Positions 8,797 through 17,842 of a stretch of 64,000 nt of DNA are shown here, piece by piece; the stretch's first letter is position 1, and every line of letters begins with the position of its first letter. A model generated the notes under the pieces. The model had not been told where the DNA came from. It did not search any database and was given only the letters and a program-made list of their open reading frames with translations. Source of the DNA: Flavobacterium psychroterrae (lineage in GTDB: Bacteria > Bacteroidota > Bacteroidia > Flavobacteriales > Flavobacteriaceae). Both the position numbers and the translations under genes were made by a program. The stretch covers positions 1-64,000 of the forward strand of contig NZ_JAGYVZ010000010.1 of NCBI RefSeq assembly GCF_018380615.1, read 5' to 3'.

Positions 8797-9348
8797 ATGG
8801 CAATTAATTTAGAAAAAGGTCAAAGACAGAGTATTGATGCTCCAAAATTTATTGTAGGACTTGGCTGGGACAGTAATTCCAGTAGCACAGGTGAAGGATT
8901 TGATTTAGATGCTTCGGTTTTTTTAATTGGTGCCAATGGAAAAATTCCAAATGATAACCATTTTGTTTATTATAATAATTTAAAATCACCTGATGGATCA
9001 GTAATTCATACAGGAGATAATTTAACAGGCGCCGGTGACGGAGACGATGAAAAAATACAAATCGACTTATCAACCGTATCGCCGGATGTTACTGAGATTT
9101 CGTTTGTAGTAACCATTCACCATGCTGACACAAGAAGACAAAATTTTGGACAGATTAGAAATTCATTTATCAGAATTGTGGATCAAACCAATACTGAGTT
9201 AGTAAAATATGAACTTGATGAAGATTTTTCTATAGAGACAGCTGTTGAATTTGGAAGAATTTATAAAAGAAACAACGAGTGGAAATTTGAAGCTGTTGGA
9301 ATAGGAATGAAAGGTGGCTTACAGGATTATTTAAATAAATATAACTAA
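8797..9348 (+). CDS. terD: TerD-family calcium-binding stress protein
   Basis: A 183-residue TerD-domain protein very similar to the 5532 copy: MAINLEKGQRQSIDAPKF, GFDLDASV, HTGDNLTGAGDGDDE, RRQNFGQIRNSFIRIVD, and C-terminal GIGMKGGLQDYLNKYN. The calcium-binding acidic loops are intact. It is probably a duplicate retained because the TerD proteins work as mixed assemblies; that last point is inference. Confidence 0.92.
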   Translation: MAINLEKGQRQSIDAPKFIVGLGWDSNSSSTGEGFDLDASVFLIGANGKIPNDNHFVYYNNLKSPDGSVIHTGDNLTGAGDGDDEKIQIDLSTVSPDVTEISFVVTIHHADTRRQNFGQIRNSFIRIVDQTNTELVKYELDEDFSIETAVEFGRIYKRNNEWKFEAVGIGMKGGLQDYLNKYN

Positions 9349-9367
9349 TTTAAAACACTATTACAGC

Positions 9368-10027
9368 ATGGCAATTAACTTAACAAAGGGACAAAAAATT
9401 GATTTAAGAAAATCAAGCGGTGAATCATTAACAAGCTTTTGCGTTGGTGTAAACTGGGGAGCAATTGAAACCAGAGGGTTTTTAGGATTGTCAAAAAACG
9501 TTATTGATATCGACTTAGATTTAAGCTGTATCTTAATTGACGATCAAAACAAACTTTGTGATCATTTGTATTCTCCGTTATACAGAGTAGAAGTTTTACA
9601 GCAATTTGGTTTACCAAAAGGGAAGTTGTTAAGCGTTGACGGAGCCTTGAAACACACTGGTGATGACCTTGCAGGTGATACAGGTGGAGATGATGGTTTA
9701 GATAACGAAATTATAACTGTCGATTTGTCTAAAGTTGATGCTAAAGTGACTCAAATATTTTTCTTTTTAAATAATGCCGGAAAAGAAGATTTCGCTCAAA
9801 TTCCATATGCAAAAATCAGAATGTACGAAGGTACGCCTACAAAAGTAGTGTCTGAATTTGCCTCATACAACGTTTCTGCAGATCCTCAATATGTAAACAA
9901 ACGCTCAATCATTATGGGCAAATTGTATAAGAGAAACAATGAATGGAAATTTAGTGCAATTGGTGATCCAACAGATGATACATTTTTAGGACAAACGATT
10001 CATAAAATTGTTCAGTCTTACCTGTAA
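9368..10027 (+). CDS. TerD-family protein with an internal insertion, TerZ/TerF-like
   Basis: A 219-residue TerD-domain protein of the same branch as the 6090 copy (SFCVGVNWGAIETRG, HTGDDLAGDTGGDDGLDNE, IPYAKIRMYEGTP) but with about 20 extra residues before the HTGDD loop (SPLYRVEVLQQFGLPKGK). The insertion keeps frame and looks like a loop extension. Its stop overlaps the start of the next gene by one base (TAATG), showing translational coupling. Confidence 0.88.
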   Translation: MAINLTKGQKIDLRKSSGESLTSFCVGVNWGAIETRGFLGLSKNVIDIDLDLSCILIDDQNKLCDHLYSPLYRVEVLQQFGLPKGKLLSVDGALKHTGDDLAGDTGGDDGLDNEIITVDLSKVDAKVTQIFFFLNNAGKEDFAQIPYAKIRMYEGTPTKVVSEFASYNVSADPQYVNKRSIIMGKLYKRNNEWKFSAIGDPTDDTFLGQTIHKIVQSYL

Positions 10028-10440
10028 TGGAAATAAAAAATATAGAAGGACTAAGTGTTTCTCAAGTGAGAGATCTGGTTCAGCAAGGCGGGAAGTTTGT
10101 CGTATTTCCGTACACGGTATCCTTTATTTTAATGACCTTAAAAAGAAGTTCTGCTATTTATTTTATCAGACCTGATGAAAATACATTCAAGTATTCCTAT
10201 GGATATGTTATCCTGAATTTTTTTGTAGGCTGGTGGGGATTTCCCTGGGGACCAATTTACACAATAGGTTCTATGTATCATCATATAGTAGGAGGTAAAG
10301 ATTTTACAGAAGTTGTAATGAGTCAGCTGGTTCAAAATGATCCTCAGGCAAATACAAGTACGTACAATATAAATGGTGTTGAAAGTTCTAATCAGGAAAG
10401 TAATACTACTGAAGTTCCAACATATAATATTCCTGTATAA
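10027..10440 (+). CDS. Small membrane-associated protein of the ter operon
   Basis: A 137-residue protein of unknown function. Two hydrophobic segments are seen: FVVFPYTVSFILMTL (about 24-38) and YVILNFFVGWWGFPWGPIYTIG (about 56-77), the second being rich in W, G and P, as in membrane-edge loops. The C-terminal 40 residues are polar (ASTYNINGVESSNQES). It is coupled to the upstream TerD-type gene and followed by terY, so it may give the Ter complex a membrane anchor. Confidence 0.7.
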   Translation: MEIKNIEGLSVSQVRDLVQQGGKFVVFPYTVSFILMTLKRSSAIYFIRPDENTFKYSYGYVILNFFVGWWGFPWGPIYTIGSMYHHIVGGKDFTEVVMSQLVQNDPQANTSTYNINGVESSNQESNTTEVPTYNIPV

Positions 10441-10452
10441 AAAAATAGTACC

Positions 10453-11091
10453 ATGAGAAGACTGCCTGTATATTTAGTATTAGACACATCCGGTTCAATG
10501 ACTGGTGAGCCTATCGAAGCTGTTAAAAATGGCGTTCAAATGATGATTAGTTCATTACGACAAAATCCGCAGGCAATCGAAACTGCTTTTTTAAGCGTGA
10601 TAACTTTCGATACCACAGCGCAACAGATTATTCCGTTAACCGATTTGGCATCTTTTCAAATGGTCGATCTTAAAGCAACAGGAGTAACTGCTCTGGGAGA
10701 TGCATTAAAACTAGTCGCTCATAAAATTGAAACTGAAGTGGCAAAAACGACTACAGAACAAAAAGGCGACTGGAAACCATTGGTTTTTATTATGACCGAC
10801 GGGATTCCTACTGATAATTGGGAAAGCGGTTTAAGCGAATTCAAAAAACAGAAAATTGCTTTTACGGTTGCTTGTGGAGCAGGAGGAAGTGCAGATACCA
10901 ATATCCTGAAAAAAATTACAGATAATGTAGTAAGTCTTGATAATGCTGATAGCGCCAGTATTGGTAAGTTTTTTCAATGGGTGACAGCTTCAATTGGTGT
11001 GACTTCAACAAAAGTCGAAGATTTTGGCAAAGAACTTACAGGATTAAAAGAATTGCCTCCGCCGCCATCAGAATTAAACATAGTAGTTTAA
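10453..11091 (+). CDS. terY: TerY-like von Willebrand factor A protein
   Basis: A 212-residue single-domain VWA protein. The MIDAS metal site is complete: DTSGSM (residues 11-16), the threonine in the TGVTALGDAL stretch (about 76-85) and TDGIPTDN (about 115-122). TerY proteins are proposed to organise the Ter system through metal-dependent protein contacts and to be regulated by the associated kinase and phosphatase. The C-terminus is proline-rich (LPPPPSELNIVV), also kept in the next TerY paralogue, so it may be a peptide recognised by a partner. Cytoplasmic. Confidence 0.88.
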   Translation: MRRLPVYLVLDTSGSMTGEPIEAVKNGVQMMISSLRQNPQAIETAFLSVITFDTTAQQIIPLTDLASFQMVDLKATGVTALGDALKLVAHKIETEVAKTTTEQKGDWKPLVFIMTDGIPTDNWESGLSEFKKQKIAFTVACGAGGSADTNILKKITDNVVSLDNADSASIGKFFQWVTASIGVTSTKVEDFGKELTGLKELPPPPSELNIVV

Positions 11092-11255
11092 AAATCTCAA
11101 AGGCGGAATTCAAAAATATCAATTTAGTCAAATAGACTTTTTAAAGATCATATCTTAATAAAAGTTTATTTGACAAATTTTGAGAGTCTGTTTATAAAAC
11201 ATAATTAGAATGTAAGTTGAATAATTCTATTGTTAAATTATTTTTTTAAAGTAAT
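11092..11255. other. Internal gap in the ter operon
   Basis: A 164-base AT-rich gap between two terY genes. It could hold an internal promoter for the TerY/PP2C/kinase part; I cannot fix a -7 box and see no terminator. Confidence 0.35.
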
Positions 11256-11891
11256 ATGAGAAGACTACCGGTATATTTTTTATTAGATACTTCAGGTTCC
11301 ATGTACGGAGAACCAATTCAAGCTTTGAATAATGCTTTAAGCGGAATGATTAATACACTTCGTTCAGATGCACAGGCTTTAGACTCGCTCTGGATTAGTA
11401 TAATAACTTTTGACAGAGAAGTAAAAGAAATTGTCCCGCTGACAGAATTAGTAAATTTTCAGCTTCCCGAAATTATTTGTCCTCAAAGCGGACCAACAAA
11501 CACAGGTGCAGGTTTGGATTTTGTTATTCAAAAAGTAAAAACCGAAGTTATAAAAGGATCTTCAACGCAAAAAGGAGACTGGAAACCGTTGCTTTTTGTT
11601 TTTACTGATGGAAAACCTTCTGACATACAATTTTACAGACAAAAAATACAGGAAATAAAAAATCTAAGTTTTGGTGCCGTCGTAGGTTGTGCAGCCGGAC
11701 ATATGGCAAATGATGATATTTTGAAAGAATTAACTGACAATGTTGTACATTTGGACTCTGCTGATAGTGCTACATTGAAACAGTTTTTCAAATGGGTTTC
11801 AGAAACTATTGAACAAGGAAATAAAAGTCAGGGAACCGGAGAAAGTGTGACATTGCCTCCTCCGCCAAGCGAAATAACCGTAGTAATTTAA
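11256..11891 (+). CDS. terY: Second TerY-like VWA protein
   Basis: A 211-residue paralogue of the 10453 product: MRRLPVYFLLDTSGSM, TNTGAGLDFV, TDGKPSD, with an intact MIDAS set and the same proline-rich end (TLPPPPSEITVVI). It follows the operon's internal gap and begins a sub-block that runs without large gaps through the kinase. It is likely to bind the same partner class as the other TerY proteins. Confidence 0.88.
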   Translation: MRRLPVYFLLDTSGSMYGEPIQALNNALSGMINTLRSDAQALDSLWISIITFDREVKEIVPLTELVNFQLPEIICPQSGPTNTGAGLDFVIQKVKTEVIKGSSTQKGDWKPLLFVFTDGKPSDIQFYRQKIQEIKNLSFGAVVGCAAGHMANDDILKELTDNVVHLDSADSATLKQFFKWVSETIEQGNKSQGTGESVTLPPPPSEITVVI

Positions 11892-11894
11892 AGT

Positions 11895-12377
11895 ATGGAA
11901 GTACTTTCAATTATAATATCGGTTATTGGTTTAATTGTGCACCTCATTCAAAAAGCAGATACTTCGTCAAACTCAGCCAGCGTAAGTTCTTACAGAGATA
12001 CTACATATGAGGTTGTTTATGAATTTACAGAAGAAGAAAAATTAGAAAATATGAATATTGATAGTTTGAACATCTGTTATAAAACTGCCGGATCTGCTAA
12101 TTTTTCTATTGAAAAAGCCAGACGGACTTTGCTTAATAATTATGTTGAAACTGATTTTTATATCGATGAGATTATTATACGTCAAAATTGTATGTATATA
12201 AAAGTGTTGCATTCAATACCATTTAAAAGTACTAATAAATGTTATGGAGCCGCTTTCTCTATCAATTATATGACAGCTAATAATAGAGTTTCGGTTTATG
12301 GATCAAAAAAAATCAATGCTGATGAAGAACAGGTTTTTAAGCAAATTGCAAGCGAATTAATAATAGCGGTTTCATAA
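11895..12377 (+). CDS. Unrecognised protein of the TerY block
   Basis: A 160-residue protein with an N-terminal hydrophobic helix (VLSIIISVIGLIVHLI, residues about 3-18) and a soluble part of mixed strands and helices (FTEEEKLENMNID, IDEIIIRQNCMYIKVLHSIPFK). It looks like a membrane-anchored soluble domain. It lies three bases after the second TerY gene, and its stop overlaps the next start (TAATG). I know no function; position ties it to the TerY regulatory block. Confidence 0.65.
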   Translation: MEVLSIIISVIGLIVHLIQKADTSSNSASVSSYRDTTYEVVYEFTEEEKLENMNIDSLNICYKTAGSANFSIEKARRTLLNNYVETDFYIDEIIIRQNCMYIKVLHSIPFKSTNKCYGAAFSINYMTANNRVSVYGSKKINADEEQVFKQIASELIIAVS

Positions 12378-12628
12378 TGAATTTCGTAAAAATTTTTATT
12401 CAGATTTTAATTATCGGACTGTTTTTGTATTCAAAATTATTGCCTTACAAAGACAAGCTAAATCCTAAATACCGAAATATTTTTGATTTTTTCAATAGTA
12501 TATTTTCGCCCATACTCAATTTTCTCAAAAAAATGATAAAACCATTTCAGGTTGGTGTGGGATTAGCAGTTGATATGACGCAGATTGTACTTTTAATTAT
12601 TTTTTTAATGCTATTAAATTTCCTTTAA
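12377..12628 (+). CDS. Small two-helix membrane protein of the TerY block
   Basis: An 83-residue protein with two membrane helices (about 4-20 and 64-83) and a charged loop between them (LPYKDKLNPKYRNIF). It is translationally coupled to the gene before and one base from the third TerY gene. With the neighbour at 11895 it may form a membrane module for the Ter system. No family recognised. Confidence 0.65.
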   Translation: MNFVKIFIQILIIGLFLYSKLLPYKDKLNPKYRNIFDFFNSIFSPILNFLKKMIKPFQVGVGLAVDMTQIVLLIIFLMLLNFL

Positions 12629-12629
12629 C

Positions 12630-13682
12630 ATGAGAAGATTACCCATATATTTTTTAATAGATATTTCTGAGTCAATGGTTGGAGAACCAATTCAGCAGGT
12701 TGAGGAAGGTTTGGCTACCATAATTCAGGCATTAAAAACAGATCCTCATGCACTTGAAACCGTTTTTGTTTCAATTATAGTATTTGCAGGTCAGCCCAAA
12801 ACATTAGTTCCGTTACAGGAAATAGTGAGTTTTTATCCGCCTAAATTCCCAATAGGCAGCGGGACATCCTTAAGCAAAGGTCTGGGACATTTAATGTATG
12901 AATTAAGAAATAATATTGTTAAAACCACTTATGAAATAAAAGGCGACTGGAAACCTATTGTGTTCTTATTTACAGATGGAGTTCCTACAGATGATAGTCA
13001 GGCAGCGATAAACGAATGGAAACAAAACTGGCAGAAAACGGCTAATTTAATTGCGATTTCTTTTGGGAATGAAACAGATACAAAATTACTGGGAGAACTA
13101 ACAGAAAACGTATTGCATTTTAAAAATACGAATGTACAATCGTACAAAGAGTTTTTTAGATGGGTTACAGATTCCATAAAAACAAGCAGTATTAGCGTAG
13201 AGAATAATTCGACAGGTTTTGAGTTGGCAAAATTAGATGGAGAAACACTATCAAAAATTGATTTGACTAAAGCAGAACCAAACCGTCAATATGTTGATGA
13301 TAATTTTGTGGTATTAAATGGTAAATGTCAAAATACCAAACGACCTTATTTAATGAAATACCGCAAAACAATTGCTGAATCAATTTATGCCGGAATCGAA
13401 TTATCATCTAAAAATTACAAATTAGTTGGCGCTTATCAGGTGGATAATGCTTATTTTGAATTAGCAGATACTACTAATTTTAGTAATAAAGTAAATACAG
13501 ATGAGCTTATTGGCGGGCCAACATGTCCTTGCTGTGGTAATCAGGTTGCTTTTGCCGTTTGTGTTTGCGGTAAAATACATTGTATTGGTGATGAAGATGT
13601 GAGTACTTGTCCGTGGTGCGGCAATCAGGGAAGTTATGGTTCCGGCGAAGGCGGATTTGATGTCAACAGAACACAAGGATAA
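12630..13682 (+). CDS. terY: TerY-like VWA protein with C-terminal zinc ribbon (TerY-C)
   Basis: A 350-residue protein. Residues 1-200 are a VWA domain with DISESM in place of DTSGSM (still DxSxS) and TDGVPTDD. Residues about 200-285 form a second region I read as strand-rich. The end is a cysteine-rich zinc-binding domain: CPCCGNQ, CVCGKIHC and CPWCGNQ (about 290-335), the TerY-C type. It stands directly before the phosphatase and kinase, giving the VWA-phosphatase-kinase order known as the TerY-P triad. The zinc domain likely binds one of these partners. Confidence 0.88.
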   Translation: MRRLPIYFLIDISESMVGEPIQQVEEGLATIIQALKTDPHALETVFVSIIVFAGQPKTLVPLQEIVSFYPPKFPIGSGTSLSKGLGHLMYELRNNIVKTTYEIKGDWKPIVFLFTDGVPTDDSQAAINEWKQNWQKTANLIAISFGNETDTKLLGELTENVLHFKNTNVQSYKEFFRWVTDSIKTSSISVENNSTGFELAKLDGETLSKIDLTKAEPNRQYVDDNFVVLNGKCQNTKRPYLMKYRKTIAESIYAGIELSSKNYKLVGAYQVDNAYFELADTTNFSNKVNTDELIGGPTCPCCGNQVAFAVCVCGKIHCIGDEDVSTCPWCGNQGSYGSGEGGFDVNRTQG

Positions 13683-13685
13683 TTC

Positions 13686-15095
13686 ATGGAAGAAACCAAG
13701 CGATATCTTAAAGCCTTTTTGACGCAAAACAAAATAGAAATACCATCAGGTAAATTGTCTCTTTTTGATGAATTTATTGCTAATGAAAACAATGTGAATT
13801 CGGTAAAAATAATTCAGGAAAACCAAAGAATGATTATGGAAAATTGGAAGTTGAAAACCAGGATTGACGATATTATGATACAAGCTGTGTCAATACCAAA
13901 TGGTACGGTAAATAAAAAATACGAAGCAAAACTTGATTTCACTAAACTGAATTGGCAGGATATTGTTGCTTTTGAAATAAAAGGATTAGAAAATACAGGT
14001 CTTCAATTTGATGCAAAAGAAGAAACACTTTCCGGAACTCCGGAAATAAGTGGAGATTTAAAAATAAAAATATTATTTAGAATTGAAGGCGAACCGGAAG
14101 ATGCTGCTTTAAATGAAAAAACACTAACACTAATTATAAATCCGGATCCAAAATCACTTTGGAAAAATCTGGAAAGCGATAAAAATGATCCTTTTTATAA
14201 AGAAGATAATGTTGCTGTTTCAGGGAAGTTTTTAGACAAAAATATTGTAGTAGCTTCCAAAAGAGGAAGAAGTCACGCAAATACTGGTGCATTTAGAGAA
14301 GATGATTTTGCCTTTAAAAACATCAACCAAACAGGTTGGAGTTTATTAGCCGTTTCAGATGGAGCGGGATCTGCACGTTTGTCAAGAAAAGGTTCAAAAA
14401 TTGCCTGCGATGCTGTTATTCAATATTTTGAAGAAAATTTCACCGAAGAAAGCTTAAAAGAATTTGATGAAACATTATTGCTTCATCATAAACAATCAGA
14501 TGAAAGTTCATCAAAAAAAATAAGCCATTTTGTTTATAATTCATTGTCAAAAGCGGCTCATTTCGCCAATAAACAAATAGAAGAATTTGCGATAAAAAGC
14601 GAAACCGAACTAGCGAATTTTCACGCAACGCTTATTTTTGCTTTGGTTAAAAAATATGATTTTGGTTATGCGTTGCTAACATTTGGTGTTGGAGATTGCC
14701 CTATCGGATTATTAAATAAAGAGTTGACGGAGATAAAACTAATGAACTGGCTGGATGTTGGAGATTTTGGTGGCGGAACACGATTTATTACAATGCCGGA
14801 AATATTTCAAAGTGATAAGTTTTCTACGCGTTTTGGTTTTAAATTAGTCGATGATTTTTCTTATTTGGTATTAATGACAGACGGAATCTATGATCCTAAA
14901 TTTGTTGTAGAAGCTAATTTGGAAAAAATAGAAAAATGGAATGAATTTTTCGGAGATTTACAAGGAAATAATGAAGACGGACATAAAGTCGATTTTAGTA
15001 CCGGAAATACTGAAGTCGCTAATCAACTTTCGACCTGGATGGATTTCTGGAGTCCCGGAAATCATGACGACAGAACGCTTGCCATAATTTACTAA
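13686..15095 (+). CDS. PP2C-type protein phosphatase of the TerY-P triad, with Ig-like domain
   Basis: A 469-residue protein. Residues about 170-469 form a PP2C Ser/Thr phosphatase: REDDFAF, AVSDGAGSARLSRKGS, FGVGDCPIGLL, LMTDGIYDP and HDDRTLAIIY carry the metal-binding aspartates. Residues about 60-155 (IPNGTVNKKYEAKLDF ... LSGTPEISGDLKIKI) read as a putative-Ig/He_PIG-like domain, a fold more often seen on secreted proteins, although no signal peptide is present. It is located between TerY-C and the kinase, three to four bases from each, so it likely reverses the kinase's action on TerY or TerD proteins. Confidence 0.88.
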   Translation: MEETKRYLKAFLTQNKIEIPSGKLSLFDEFIANENNVNSVKIIQENQRMIMENWKLKTRIDDIMIQAVSIPNGTVNKKYEAKLDFTKLNWQDIVAFEIKGLENTGLQFDAKEETLSGTPEISGDLKIKILFRIEGEPEDAALNEKTLTLIINPDPKSLWKNLESDKNDPFYKEDNVAVSGKFLDKNIVVASKRGRSHANTGAFREDDFAFKNINQTGWSLLAVSDGAGSARLSRKGSKIACDAVIQYFEENFTEESLKEFDETLLLHHKQSDESSSKKISHFVYNSLSKAAHFANKQIEEFAIKSETELANFHATLIFALVKKYDFGYALLTFGVGDCPIGLLNKELTEIKLMNWLDVGDFGGGTRFITMPEIFQSDKFSTRFGFKLVDDFSYLVLMTDGIYDPKFVVEANLEKIEKWNEFFGDLQGNNEDGHKVDFSTGNTEVANQLSTWMDFWSPGNHDDRTLAIIY

Positions 15096-15098
15096 AAT

Positions 15099-16610
15099 AT
15101 GAGTACAATTACTGTAAAATCAATTAACGACACTACAAAATCATATCAATTTGTTGATAATGGTGAACCTATGCGTGGTGGCGTAAAAGATGTTTATTTT
15201 AGTCCGGACAAAAAATATGTAGTTGCTATTTTTAGAGATAAACTAGATTTTAACCAAAAAGAACGACTTCAGAAAATAACAAATAAATATTTATCCCAAA
15301 TTCAGAACGGAGAAGCCGGCGATTATTATTTGAATGAAGTATACAGATGGCCAACTGATGTTATTGAACATAAAGGGTTGACCGGAATAATTGTTCCGAT
15401 TTATAATTCGAAATTTTTCTTTAAAAAAGGATATGCCACAAGCGATCTGATTCAGGGAAAAGAAAAAAACGGAAAGTGGTTTGCCGGACCTAAATTCAGA
15501 AATCCACATTTTCCGCTTAGAGTTGCTAATTCAGAATTAGGAGATTGGCTGAGTTATTTTCAGGTTTGTGTTAATTTGACCCGCGGCGTAAAAAAAATGC
15601 ACGCGATGGGATTAGCACATTCTGATTTGTCCTATAATAATGTATTAATTGATCCGGTTGAGAAATCTGCATGTATGATTGACCTTGACGGATTAGTAGT
15701 TCCGGGTTTGTTTCAGGCTGAGGTAATTGGAACAGCTGAATTTATTGCACCGGAAGTACTTTCGACCAAACATTTAAATAAAACAGATCCCAACAGAAAA
15801 TTGCCAAATCGTTTAACTGATTTACATGCTTTGCCAGTTCTGATCTATATGTTTTTATTGCACAGACATCCTTTAAAAGGAGGAAAAGTGCACGATCTGG
15901 ATACAGAAATTGATGATTTGCTTTCTATGGGTGAAAAAGCAATGTTTATTGAACACCCAACAGATCCTGCAAATAGACCAAAACTGGATCAGGTTTCTAA
16001 ATGGGATTTGCCGTGGGCGGATATAAATAAACTTCCGTATACAATTACAGGACCGTACTTAAAAGCATTGTTTGATAAGGTTTTTATAGAGGGATTACAC
16101 AATCCTATGCAAAGGCCAACCGCGGAAGAATGGGAAATAGGATTATTAAAAACAACCGATTTAATGCAGAAATGCCATAACGTTTCCTGCGAGCAAAAAT
16201 GGTATGTTTTTGATAACACCAATACCCCCAAATGTCCGTTTTGTGGAACAGCCCACAAAGGAACATTGCCGGTTTTAGATTTATATTATCAATTTCAGGA
16301 ATCAGTCTGGAAACCAGAAAATCATAGATTGATGGTTTATAATGATCAGTATTTATTTCAATGGCACGTAAACAGAAATATTACCAGAAACGAAAAGATA
16401 ACAGCGGCACAAAAAGTACCTGTAGGTTATTTTACATTTTTTAATAATGCATGGGTATTGGTAAACCAAAAAATGACATCTTTGAAGGATGTAACCGAAG
16501 ATAAGGAAATCCCTATTGGTTCAATGGTAGAATTGACTGATGGCAAAAAAATACTACTTTCAAAAGAAGATGGCGGAAGAGTAATCGTAATAACAATGGC
16601 AAATAAATAA
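15099..16610 (+). CDS. Ser/Thr protein kinase-like protein of the TerY-P triad
   Basis: A 503-residue protein. The kinase domain spans about 1-345: GGVKDVYFSPD takes the place of the glycine loop, AHSDLSYNNVLID is the catalytic loop (D and N present) and MIDLDGLVVP stands where DFG would be. A zinc ribbon follows (CHNVSCEQKWYVF...CPFCG, about 362-385), then a strand-rich C-terminus. This layout is that of the kinase in Ter-linked triads. It is likely cytoplasmic and phosphorylates Ter components; the substrate is not known. The gene is the last of the block before terC. Confidence 0.88.
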   Translation: MSTITVKSINDTTKSYQFVDNGEPMRGGVKDVYFSPDKKYVVAIFRDKLDFNQKERLQKITNKYLSQIQNGEAGDYYLNEVYRWPTDVIEHKGLTGIIVPIYNSKFFFKKGYATSDLIQGKEKNGKWFAGPKFRNPHFPLRVANSELGDWLSYFQVCVNLTRGVKKMHAMGLAHSDLSYNNVLIDPVEKSACMIDLDGLVVPGLFQAEVIGTAEFIAPEVLSTKHLNKTDPNRKLPNRLTDLHALPVLIYMFLLHRHPLKGGKVHDLDTEIDDLLSMGEKAMFIEHPTDPANRPKLDQVSKWDLPWADINKLPYTITGPYLKALFDKVFIEGLHNPMQRPTAEEWEIGLLKTTDLMQKCHNVSCEQKWYVFDNTNTPKCPFCGTAHKGTLPVLDLYYQFQESVWKPENHRLMVYNDQYLFQWHVNRNITRNEKITAAQKVPVGYFTFFNNAWVLVNQKMTSLKDVTEDKEIPIGSMVELTDGKKILLSKEDGGRVIVITMANK

Positions 16611-16644
16611 AAGTAAAACACAATAATAATTAATTAAATCAAAA

Positions 16645-17643
16645 ATGAATCAACACCCTATTTTTTCGGAACATCCAGGATTAATCGCTGTTTTTGCGAT
16701 CGCAGTTCTTATAATGCTATTATTAGATTTAGGTATTTTTAATAAAAAAAGCCACGTTGTAACAAACAAAGAAGCAATCACATGGTCACTTGTTTGGATT
16801 AGTTTAGCCATGCTTTTTAGTGGTTTGGTTTACTACTACGCAGGATCGGCTAAGTTTTATGAATTTCAATCAGCATACTGGATCGAGAAAGCACTTTCTG
16901 TAGATAATCTTTTTGTGTTTATATTAGTCTTTAAGTTTTTTGATGTAGCCAATCAAAATAAACATAAAGTATTGTTCTGGGGTATTATTGGAGCACTAGT
17001 TTTAAGAGCGATTTTTATATTCTCAGGTGCTTTCTTAATTGAACTTACTTACTTAAACAAGCTTTTAAGTTTAGTGGGAATGCCAGGTTTTAAATATGAT
17101 GTTAACTTAATAATGACAGCTTTTGGATTATTCTTAGTGTATGCAGGTATAAAATCATGGTCTGCAGGTGATGAAGATGATGACGAAGATTACAACAATA
17201 CAAGAGGAGCAAGGTTAATTAGAAGATTTTTCAGCGTAAGCGATAAATACGACGGAGATAAATTTTTTACATTCGAAAACGGAAAAAAACTGGCAACGCC
17301 TTTATTAGTAGTAGTTGCAGTAATAGAATTTACAGATTTACTTTTTGCGGTAGATTCAATTCCGGCAATTTTTGCAATCTCAAATGATCCGTTTATACTT
17401 TATACATCTAATATTTTTGCGATTTTAGGATTAAGAGCATTGTTTTTCCTATTGGATAACTTTATTCACCTATTCAGCAAATTACAATATGGTTTAGCAA
17501 TTATATTGGCATTCATTGGGGTAAAAATGATCATTTCTCCGTTCTATCATATCGAGTCTCTTTACTCTTTATTAGTTATTGGAGCAGTTCTTATAATATC
17601 AGTAATAGCTTCAATATTATTACCGGAGCCAAAAGAAGCATAG
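16645..17643 (+). CDS. terC: TerC-family integral membrane protein
   Basis: A 332-residue TerC protein with about nine membrane helices. Family marks are seen: VIMLLLDLGIFNKKSH at the start, EKALSVDNLFVFILVF (about 82-97) with conserved acidic residues inside the membrane, and VIEFTDLLFAVDSIPAIFAI (about 230-249). TerC proteins are linked to metal export (manganese in the MntY/YkoY branch) and to tellurite resistance, and are thought to be the membrane partner of TerD proteins. It closes the ter operon and is followed by a strong terminator. Confidence 0.93.
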   Translation: MNQHPIFSEHPGLIAVFAIAVLIMLLLDLGIFNKKSHVVTNKEAITWSLVWISLAMLFSGLVYYYAGSAKFYEFQSAYWIEKALSVDNLFVFILVFKFFDVANQNKHKVLFWGIIGALVLRAIFIFSGAFLIELTYLNKLLSLVGMPGFKYDVNLIMTAFGLFLVYAGIKSWSAGDEDDDEDYNNTRGARLIRRFFSVSDKYDGDKFFTFENGKKLATPLLVVVAVIEFTDLLFAVDSIPAIFAISNDPFILYTSNIFAILGLRALFFLLDNFIHLFSKLQYGLAIILAFIGVKMIISPFYHIESLYSLLVIGAVLIISVIASILLPEPKEA

Positions 17644-17666
17644 TTTAAGAAAGTTTAAAGTTTTAA

Positions 17667-17706
17667 AAAGGATGAAAGTTGTACTAAATTTTCATCCTTT
17701 TTTTTG
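17667..17706 (+). terminator. Terminator of the ter operon
   Basis: Stem AAGGATGAAA / TTTTCATCCTT with a loop of about 12 bases and an eight-T run directly behind terC. Confidence 0.88.
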
Positions 17707-17781
17707 TTTATAAAAGCATTAATTTCAAATTTGATTTTTAATAGCTGGCGTAAGCGTGATTATATTCATATTATTTATTCC

Positions 17782-17789
17782 TATCTTTG
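17782..17789 (+). promoter_or_regulatory. Candidate -7 box for pdxA
   Basis: TATCTTTG fits the Bacteroidota TAnnTTTG element, 120 bases before pdxA, which would give a long leader containing the hairpin at 17795-17842. No clear -33 TTTG. Confidence 0.5.
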
Positions 17790-17794
17790 CAGTC

Positions 17795-17842
17795 AAAACA
17801 GATGAAAAAAGCCACTATCTTTTGTAGGCTATTCTGTTTTAT
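17795..17842 (+). promoter_or_regulatory. Leader hairpin upstream of pdxA
   Basis: AAAACAG pairs with CTGTTTT and, inside, AGCC pairs with GGCT, giving a two-part stem directly after the predicted transcription start. It lacks a strict T-run, so it is not a standard terminator. It could be a regulatory leader of pdxA; that is inference. Confidence 0.4.
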
